A DNA stretch of 64,000 nt, from the NCBI GenBank assembly GCA_020466095.1, contig CM035808.1, positions 56,133,152 through 56,197,151 on the forward strand, given 5' to 3'. Source of the stretch: Chlorops oryzae (lineage: Eukaryota > Arthropoda > Insecta > Diptera > Chloropidae). How positions within the stretch are numbered: position 1 is the stretch's first letter; each line of letters starts with the position of its first letter. The notes under the pieces are model-generated. The model was not told where the DNA came from. It saw nothing but the letters and a program-made list of their open reading frames with translations, and did no database searches. Position numbers and translations under genes: made by a program. Below, one piece after another: positions 57,419 to 64,000 of this stretch.

Positions 57419-58290
57419 TTACGCAAAAATGCTTGCTTGTATCAATATTAGAGAACTAATTAAAATATAAAGTGGACATATTAATAACTTATTTTCGTTC
57501 GTATTGGCAGATTTCGAAGCGGTTTTTTGTTTCTTGTTTGTTGTTATTTTAAAAAGTTTTCCATTCCATTTAACTTGCTTTTTTATTACCCCCTTTTTAT
57601 CTTTTCCCTTCCACAAGCTCTTTGCAATTTTTGAAAAATGTCTGAACTCTTCTTGCGTGATTTTCTCTGATCTTGCTTTTTCTTTTAATTCCCAATTTTT
57701 TATTTGTTTTGCTAAAAAATCTCGAGTTAATTTAAATTTGTTCTTATCCAACATAGTCTCGTTTGGTTCATATTCTCTTTTATGTTCCAAAGTGATTAAA
57801 AATTGTTCCGCGAACCTCAACAAAAATATTCCACAATCAACATGGTTTTGTTGTTGAGGGCATGCGGGGTAGTGAATTGCTAGTTCAGTTGTGCCCGTTA
57901 TTATTCTAAAAAAATTGGTGATATTTTTCTTTATTTCTGCTGTTCTATGGGGCTTTAGTGAATCTAAGATGTATAATTGTTTTTTTCTGATAATTATTAG
58001 CATCCAGTGGTTTTTTTGCATATAGGGAATACCCAATTTTCGAAATTCTCCACATCAACATTCTTCACTATACTTTTAAGCCTAATTTCGGCTGTAAGCT
58101 TGTCGGCTTCTGCTGCCGCTTTTATGCCTTCGTAAGCAAAAGAGTTAAAAATGTTTACTTTATTTTTCACTGATTCGTGCTTGTTGAGCAACTAATTTAA
58201 AAATATGTTGATGTGGATGTCTGTCAACCACTGGTTGTTAATCAGTATATCGTACTCCTGTATTGTTATTGGAATGGGCCGTTTTCCTAT
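57419..58290 (-). pseudogene. Ulp1/C48-type (SUMO-protease-like) cysteine peptidase
   Basis: The protein reads INNQWLTDIHINIFL (the substrate-binding start of Ulp1 domains), then VENFENWVFPICKK, then NHWMLIIIRKKQLYILDSL with the catalytic His and Asp, then PQQQNHVDCGIFLLRF with the catalytic Gln and Cys. The spacing His-Asp-Gln-Cys is as in C48 peptidases, which cleave SUMO-like proteins or SUMO conjugates. A Lys-rich tail of about 100 residues follows. Two lesions are seen: a TAG near 58194 and a one-base shift in the A-run at about 58014-58020, just before the catalytic His. Upstream (58450-58700) is a basic open stretch that may belong to the same protein. Its place between protease and LTR argues that it belongs to the retroelement. 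Confidence 0.78.
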
Positions 58291-58853
58291 TTTATTCGAG
58301 CATATATGAACGTTAGCCATTTTTTTTTATTAAAGTTTGTTATTTGGTTGAAATATGCTCGTTATTTGTATACTTACTATTTTTTGTTTGTTGTTTTGTT
58401 TTTTGCTGCCTTGGTGTACCTTTATAGATAAAATATATAAATGGGTTAATGTGAAAGAGTCCTATTATGCTTTTAATTTTTTACCTTTCGTCTTTCGGTT
58501 TGGTTTTAATTGTCATAATGCGTTGCTTCATTGAGCTTGTGCATTGACGAATTTGATTGCTCAATTCTTTTGATTTTATTTTCTGCTTATTAATGCTTTT
58601 AATTTCAAAGATTTTATTTAAATCAAAACGAAAACCGGGGTTTGCTCTAAATATGCGTGACTGTATGCCTTTAAAATAGTGTACCAGATTTCTGGGCTTT
58701 TAATATGTTTCGCTAGGAAATTCTTATTTATACATCGCCTTAAGCGATGTTAAAAAGAAAATACTTGTCATAATTAAGTTTAAAAACGGTTAGACCTCAC
58801 CTTACGTGATGAAATCTGTGTTTTTCAATTGCTATTTTACATTCAAAAACTCT

Positions 58854-60321
58854 TTAAGCCACTTTAAAATTGTATGCGAATACTTTGTCTAAAGGATTCG
58901 TTTTAAAAACTGAAATTTCACCATCGCTCATATATGGCTTTATGTGGCGGTTCACGCCTTTCCATTCTAAATTTTTTTGTATGAGAAAAACTGTTTTAAC
59001 AAAACTAATATAGCTCGCTTTTACTGTATTAAAGAACTTCTTGAATACTTCTCTAATAACTCTTTCTTGATTTCCCTCCCAGGACAAACGTGGTACCTCT
59101 ATTGCGGAATTGTGTTGCCTACTCAGTGCGTTGCCTTTAAAATTTTCCTTTGAATTTTCTTCTATAAATGAAACATCATATTTCTTGTTCATTAAACTAC
59201 CAATACGATTTCTATCGACTTCCTCGTCGAGTTTATAATCTTCTTCACTATCTGACCCTCTATTTACTTCAACCTCACTGATGTTCGAAACGAGAACAAC
59301 TCCTTTATCACTAATCTTAGGCGATTTTCTTATTAGACCTGGCATAATTTCCTCTTTATGTACTCCTACCTCTCCTAACATTTTTTCGGCACAAATTGCT
59401 ACAACTCTTGCTTCCTTAGCTTGGACCGTGACTGTCTCTGCAATACAAATCCTATCGCTAAAATTGGAAACCAGATATGGTAGTGATGCAACTTGCCTTT
59501 CATTGTTGTAGAAAGAGATATATTTACCGAACACATTAGGCGTTATTTCTTTCTTGTGAACCACTATTTTTCCTGATAACCCCTTTGCGCATACGGCCAC
59601 CATTTTTGCTTCCCTAGCTTTGATCGTGACTGTCTCTGCAATACAAATCTTTTCGCTAGAATTGGAAACTATGAGTGGCAGTGATGCAATCTGTCTATCA
59701 AGATTGAAAAACGAGATCTCCTTGTTTATGCCATCTATCACTGATTTAAACCATAGCTCATCTCTTCCCAAAATACCATCCCCAGGAATGTTGCTATCCT
59801 CCGGTAGCACCTGAGATTTGAATTTTGATTCTGGGTAGTGTGCATGCGCTATTTGTGTTGTCCCTGAGCTTGTAATGGTACCCCCAAACGCCCCTACTAA
59901 CCTACTTGTTTCTAGTTTATTTAATTTAATGTTTTCTTCTAGCGCTTCCTGCTCAATTAGACTTGTATCGGATCCCGTATCTATTAACAAATTTACCTTT
60001 CCGCCTCTAGCTTGCTTACAAGGAAATTCTATTAACGCATCTAGAATTTCAATTTTACATATTTGTTCTTTCTTTTCCTTTTTTAAACTTCCACAAAATC
60101 CCTTCAAAACTTTTTCTTCCTTATTTTTTGGCGTGAGCTCCCTTTTCTGCACCACTGCCTCTTCCGATAACGATTTTTCACAAACTGCTCCTACCCTTGT
60201 ATCCTTAGCTTGGACCGTTCCTGTTTCTGCAGTACAAATCCTCTTGCTTTTGGTGGAACCAAGAATTGGTAGTAAAACATCTTGACTATCATCGCTGTAG
60301 AAGGAGATATCCTTTGTGATA
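58854..60321 (-). CDS. Retropepsin with triplicated flanking domain
   Basis: An open frame from the mariner junction to the stop at 58854; the longest Met-initiated part is 433 residues. The aspartic-protease motif is LLIDTGSDTSLI (residues 56-67), and the flap and C-terminal part include GAFGGTITSSGTTQ and GDGILGRDE. A unit of about 65 residues occurs three times: before the protease (from SFYSDDSQ), after it (from ISFFNLDRQ) and again (from ISFYNNERQ). Each has an ICxAET core, then A.EAR/D.R, then a VHK.EI..G type end. After the third copy come an acidic stretch and GNALSR, which resembles the end of an RNase H domain. That may mean RT was deleted from here. Confidence 0.75.
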
Positions 60322-61598
60322 TTAGGTGTAGTAAAAAGAAATCCATTATTTTTGCATTAAATTGAGGGCTTTATTTAAGATATTTAGAATGACCCGATTT
60401 AGGTCAAATATGCGCCGTTTTGTTCGATAACTTGTTGTCATTTTAAAGGTAATTTCATTATGCCTCTCTCATAGAAGCCCTCGTTCCTATTAGCAAAAAA
60501 TTGAGACAGTCGAATTTCAGAAGCCTCTCTTGAAGCGAATGTTTCACCAGCAAAATTGTTCGCCATGGACAGGAACAGATGGTAATCACTTAGTGCCAGG
60601 TCCGGACTATAAGGTGGATGCAGAAGAACCTCCCAACCAAACTCCCGGAGCTTCTGGCGAGTCACTATCGATGTGTGTGGCCTGGCGTTGTCCTGATGGA
60701 ACACAATTCCTCTCCTATTGGCCAAAGCTGGCCGCTTATGGGCGATTGCTTCCTTCAGACGGTCCAATTGTTGACAGTAGAGTTCCGAGTTAAGAGTTTT
60801 GCCGTATGGGAGCAGCTCATAGTAGATAATTCCCTGCCAATCCCACCAAACACACAGCAAAACCTTCCTGGCCGTCAATCCTGGCTTGGCCACCGTTTCC
60901 GCCGGTTCACCGTGTTTCGACCACGACCGTTTTTGCTTGACGTTGTCGTAAGTGACCCACTTTTCATCACCAGTCACCAACCGCTTCAGAAATGGGTCGA
61001 TTTTGTTGCGGTTCAGCAGCGATTCGCAGATGGAAATTCAGTCTATGAGGTTTTTTTGCGTTAACTCGTGTGGCACCCATACATCGAGCTTCTTTGTGTA
61101 TCCAGCCTTATTCAAATGGTTCCAAACGGTTTTTTGTGCAATCTTTAGCTCTTTTGCAATCGAAACAGTGCTAACATGACGGTCGGACTCGATAATGTCC
61201 ATGATTTTATCGACATTTTCGACATTTGGCCTTCCAGTGCGTGGTGCATCCTTGACATCGAAGTTACCGGAACGGAATCGACGAAACCAAAATTGCGCAT
61301 GATTGGCTGTTACAGTATCAGGTCCATAAACGCTATTCACATTTTCAGCCGCCTGGCTTGCGTTTTCTCCCTTATCGAAGAAAAACTGTAAAATGTAGCG
61401 AATTTTCTCTTTGCTAATGTCCATCTTTGACAAGCTCTCAAACAAAACTGAATCAATCAATCTAAAAAGCTTTTTTAGTAGGAACTGTCATCTTTCTAAT
61501 GCCCCCTAGCGGAACACGATCGGACTTATACAACGCGAGATGCAGATAAATAACGCCATCTATTGGAAAAATAATGGATTTATTTTTACTACACCTAA
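60322..61598 (-). mobile_element. mariner transposon, nearly intact
   Basis: The TIRs TTAGGTGTAGTAAAAA.AAAT and complement (about 30 bp) are flanked by TA at 60320-60321 and 61599-61600. Length is 1277 bp. It is inserted within the retroelement's coding region between LSKEGLRVNN and DISFYSDD, with the reading frame continuing across. Confidence 0.94.
60399..61460 (-). pseudogene. mariner transposase with two stop codons only
   Basis: The frame is continuous from the Met codon near 61422 (DISKEKIRYIL) to the natural end at 60399, apart from two TGA codons. One is at 61038-61040, after QKNLID, where Arg is usual. The other is just below 60438, after KLPLK, where Trp is usual. The N-terminal helix-turn-helix pair is at residues 1-120. 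Catalytic Asp residues lie in VTGDEKW, FHQDNARPH and YSPDLALSD (DD34D). This is a different mariner subfamily from the one at 17486; the TIR and protein suggest a cecropia-type member. One or two substitutions separate it from an open gene, so the insertion is fairly young. Confidence 0.92.
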
Positions 61599-61600
61599 TA

Positions 61601-63277
61601 TTATTGACCCTTAACCCCTCTTTGCTTAATCGTTTTTTAAAACTATTCTTGCAATTGCTTTCTTGTGAGTTTTTTTCTATATCTTCGGCGAAATGAACCC
61701 TTTTGGATTTTTTATGCTTTATTAAATTTTCCTTTTCGCTATCTATCCCTTTTATCTTTATTTCGAGATCCTTTTTCTTCAACTCCTCAAAAAAAATTTT
61801 ATTTATATCTATTTCTTGTAACTCGTCCTTGCTCCTTTCTAGTGGTTTATATTTTTCATTAATTTCTTCTTCTTTTTCCTTTAAATCATTCTCTAACTTT
61901 GGCCTTTGAACTTTGCTCTGACTAAAGGCATCCCGGTCTAACGGCCTTGACCGGGCCTCATGGAGTTTCCCTGACTTCTCATTTCCTGGGGTGCACTATT
62001 ACAATATCTTGCTATATGTCCGAAATTTGCGTATTTAAAACATTGCATACCTTTTGGATGACTACTATTTGCACTACTTTCACTAGTTTGATTATTCGAT
62101 TTCTGCACCCTAACAGGCGTGTTATAATTCCTATTGCTATTATAATTTGAGGATTGATTGTTGTTTTGTGTTCTTAATGGGTTGAAATTTTGAATTTAAC
62201 TATTATCCTGGGGTTCCAAAGGATTATTATTGTTGCAATTTTGGGGTTTATTATAACTTTGTGTTCTAAAGTCATTATTATAGTTCATATTGTTAAAATT
62301 TTGCACTCGACTATAGTTTTGTGCTGGGTTATAATTCTCTTTTCCGCATTCTCTGTCAATATTTACTGTACCAAGCTGCTGGTTTCGCTGAACGTTCAAG
62401 ACTGGTTTACAAAATTTATTGGCCTCGTGGCCATGAGTTTTGCATATGTTGCAGAATAGGTTTTTTAGTCGACTGAAACAATTGTGTTCTAAATGACCTC
62501 TCTTGTTACAATATGTACAGGTCACGGGGTCAATTCTGGGCCCTATATTCTTTTGTCCGCAATTTGCTTTTTGCTCATGCCCATATTCGAAGCAAATGTT
62601 GCAATAAGGAGTATTTCTCCTGAGCTGGCAAATATCTCTGGTATGACCTTCGATATTGCAAAAAGAACATGTAATTGTTTGAAGGTTAGCCGCTATTTGG
62701 TTTATGAATTGGCTTGAATACAGTCTTCTTTTTTCTGCCTGAAGGTCCTCGGATTCTTCTGCTAACTGTATTAAGAATGAGGGAGGCTTGTCCCTGTGGT
62801 TTTCTAGCCTGATTTGCATATACGGGTCTTTTACTCCGAACACGAACTTATTTTTTGCCATTTTTTGGTACTCGCTAAGAGCGGATACTGCCTCAGAATC
62901 GTTCCATGAGCTTCGTATCCATTCCTCAGCCTCCTTTAGTAAGGCTCCTATCCCTCTCGCAAATGCTGACGCCTTTTCATATGCCTGTTCTTCTGCTCTT
63001 TCTAACTCTAACCTTAGGATTTCTAAACTTCTCTGTTTTAGGTATTGTTTTTTATTGAAATTCCCCGGCTCATCTATGCTCCTGAAAATTAATTCATTCG
63101 ATTTTATAAAAGCCTCCCCTGATAGTCGTTGTTTTACGCATTTTATCAGTTCGCTAGGAGCTANNNNNNNNNNNNNNNNNNNNNNNNNNNNNNNNNNNNN
63201 NNNNNNNNNNNNNNNNNNNNNNNNNNNNNNNNNNNNNNNNNNNNNNNNNNNNNNNNNNNNNNNTTCTCTTTGGTCAT
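61601..63277 (-). pseudogene. Gag with five zinc knuckles
   Basis: A Met near 63277 starts a frame that enters the assembly gap and continues at 63163 with a helical Gag core (to about 62800). Then come zinc knuckles: CSFCNIEGHTRDIC, CNICFEYGHEQKANC, CTYCNKRGHLEHNC and CNICKTHGHEANKFC. An Asn/Gln-rich stretch with a stop at about 62196 follows, then a fifth knuckle whose second Cys is Tyr (CFKYANFGHIARYC, about 62010-62055). A frame change near 61940 leads to a Lys/Glu-rich coiled-coil linker that runs to the mariner at 61598. The frame change may be a natural Gag-Pol frameshift or a mutation. Confidence 0.75.
63164..63263. other. Assembly gap (100 N)
   Basis: Exactly 100 undefined bases inside the Gag gene. 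The true length is unknown. Confidence 0.99.
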
Positions 63278-63399
63278 CGTCCGGACCTTTGTCTTCCGGA
63301 TATTTAAATTTTATGTAATGTAAATAATCATAATGTAAACAGAAAGAGAAGGCTCCTAATGTACACTCATAGTATAAGTTGTTAATACTAGGATACTAG

Positions 63400-63872
63400 T
63401 GTGGTGAACGAATGACATATCAAAGCATAAAGAACAAACGCACTGAAGTCGCCGAACCTCACGCGGCGCAAAAGCATATTAAACAAATGTACTCAGAATG
63501 CCGAAGCTCACGCGGCGCATCATATTTCCAACTTGGTTCATTACGCTTCGCACAAGTCTTATGATCGCGATAAGCACAGTACAATTTAAAGTCACTGAAC
63601 CCCAAAAGTGCATAGCGTTTGGAATGCACTTGTTGATTCAATAAACAATACTTCGATGCATTTGGTGCGGTTAGATTCATTGACCACTTTTGCATGAAAT
63701 CGATATGTTCATTTATCACCGAATTTCCCTTGCTTTGAATATTGCAGACGTAAGTAATTTTTTTTAAGAAACCTTTATTTAAGCATTTTGTAAACATCCA
63801 AATATAGTATAAAACGAAACATTTTGAATAAAGAAAGCAGTCAGAACTTACTACTCAACCTTTTTGACTTCA
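63400..63872 (+). repeat. 5' LTR of a plus-strand retroelement
   Basis: TGTGGTGAAC at 63400 to GACTTCA at 63872 gives TG..CA ends. Inside are a TATAAAA near 63810 and an AATAAA near 63826. A unit with CCTCACGCGGCGCA / GCTCACGCGGCGCA is repeated at about 63456 and 63508. The primer-binding site follows at once. The left end is the weaker boundary. The element continues past the window. Confidence 0.65.
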
Positions 63873-63888
63873 TGGCGATCCTTGCCAG
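63873..63888 (+). promoter_or_regulatory. tRNA primer-binding site candidate
   Basis: TGGCGATCCTTGCCAG directly follows the LTR's terminal CA. The first 12 bases equal those after the 5' LTR of the 1096-4971 element (minus strand), so both probably prime from the same tRNA. Confidence 0.65.
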
Positions 63889-64000
63889 TTAAAACAAAAG
63901 TTTAATATTTTTTGAAAAATAGTAAGCTAGCCGCCGAAGGATTGTCTTTATCCTTACGGGCTTTGCTCACACTATCACCGAAGCTAGTCGCTGAAGGATT
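63889..64000 (+). other. Leader of the plus-strand retroelement
   Basis: AT-rich start, then a direct repeat (GCTAGCCGCCGAAGGATT and GCTAGTCGCTGAAGGATT). No gene before the window ends. Confidence 0.4.

Larger units (their letters stand above)
55806..63277 (-). mobile_element. LTR retroelement with Gag, protease and Ulp1-like peptidase
   Basis: A minus-strand element: Gag (about 63277-61930), a Lys/Glu-rich linker, a repeated domain and retropepsin (60321-58854), a basic region, a Ulp1-like peptidase (58290-57419), a polypurine tract (about 56627-56642) and a 3' LTR (55806-56626). I find no RT, RNase H or integrase, so it is either non-autonomous by design or has lost them. It is interrupted by the mariner at 60322-61598 and by an assembly gap. 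The 5' LTR lies beyond 63277 and is not seen; a plus-strand LTR occupies 63400-63872. Confidence 0.7.

Overview
The window is AT-rich nuclear DNA from an insect, most likely a brachyceran fly. The support is several short elements built like the dipteran DINE-1/Helentron family, mariner elements of two types, jockey-like and gypsy-like retroelements, and intron-bearing PIF/Harbinger genes. I see no ordinary host gene. Almost all of the 64 kb is transposable-element sequence, much of it nested three or four layers deep, as in heterochromatin. Two 100-base runs of N (5616-5715 and 63164-63263) are assembly gaps.

Layout. 1-5.6 kb: a broken hAT transposase (minus strand) is split by a young, gag-only LTR element with apparently identical LTRs and a TTGG target duplication. 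5.7-10.3 kb: a gypsy-like gag-pol (plus strand) is split in its RT domain by a 1-kb foldback element and carries a frameshift between RNase H and integrase. 10.2-14.4 kb: a DINE-like fragment and a Harbinger element with TTA target duplications and two genes. 14.4-17.5 kb: tRNA-like modules and a long inverted repeat. 17.5-18.7 kb: a mariner. 19.2-21.7 kb: a 70-bp repeat array split by a Helentron-like element that carries a 101-bp tandem array. 22.7-24.7 kb: a broken member of an unnamed animal multicopy family. 26.5-30.1 kb: a second copy of 10.16-13.74 kb at a constant offset of 16,384 bases, abutting a 5'-truncated jockey-like LINE (30.1-32.9 kb).

33.9-47.2 kb: a decayed gypsy-like element whose left part (gag, protease) and right part (integrase, PPT, LTR start) are separated by a hAT element (42223-45639, 8-bp duplication TTATAATG). 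The gypsy/hAT junction is present twice, and one copy has been opened by a TIR element holding a Harbinger holding a Helentron. 47.2-52.7 kb: a decayed copia (minus strand) split cleanly by a Helentron that contains a hAT that contains a MITE. 52.9-55.4 kb: a decayed LINE (minus strand). 55.8-63.3 kb: a minus-strand LTR retroelement with a multi-zinc-knuckle Gag, a retropepsin, a three-fold repeated domain and a Ulp1/C48-type cysteine peptidase, with no recognisable RT, interrupted by a nearly intact mariner. 63.4-64 kb: a plus-strand 5' LTR and primer-binding site of another element that runs out of the window.

The most unusual items are the Ulp1-bearing LTR element with its triplicated post-protease domain, the young gag-only LTR element with two overlapping reading frames, and the nests in which reading frames and target duplications date each insertion. 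Every family assignment comes from reading motifs and repeats by eye; no database search was run.
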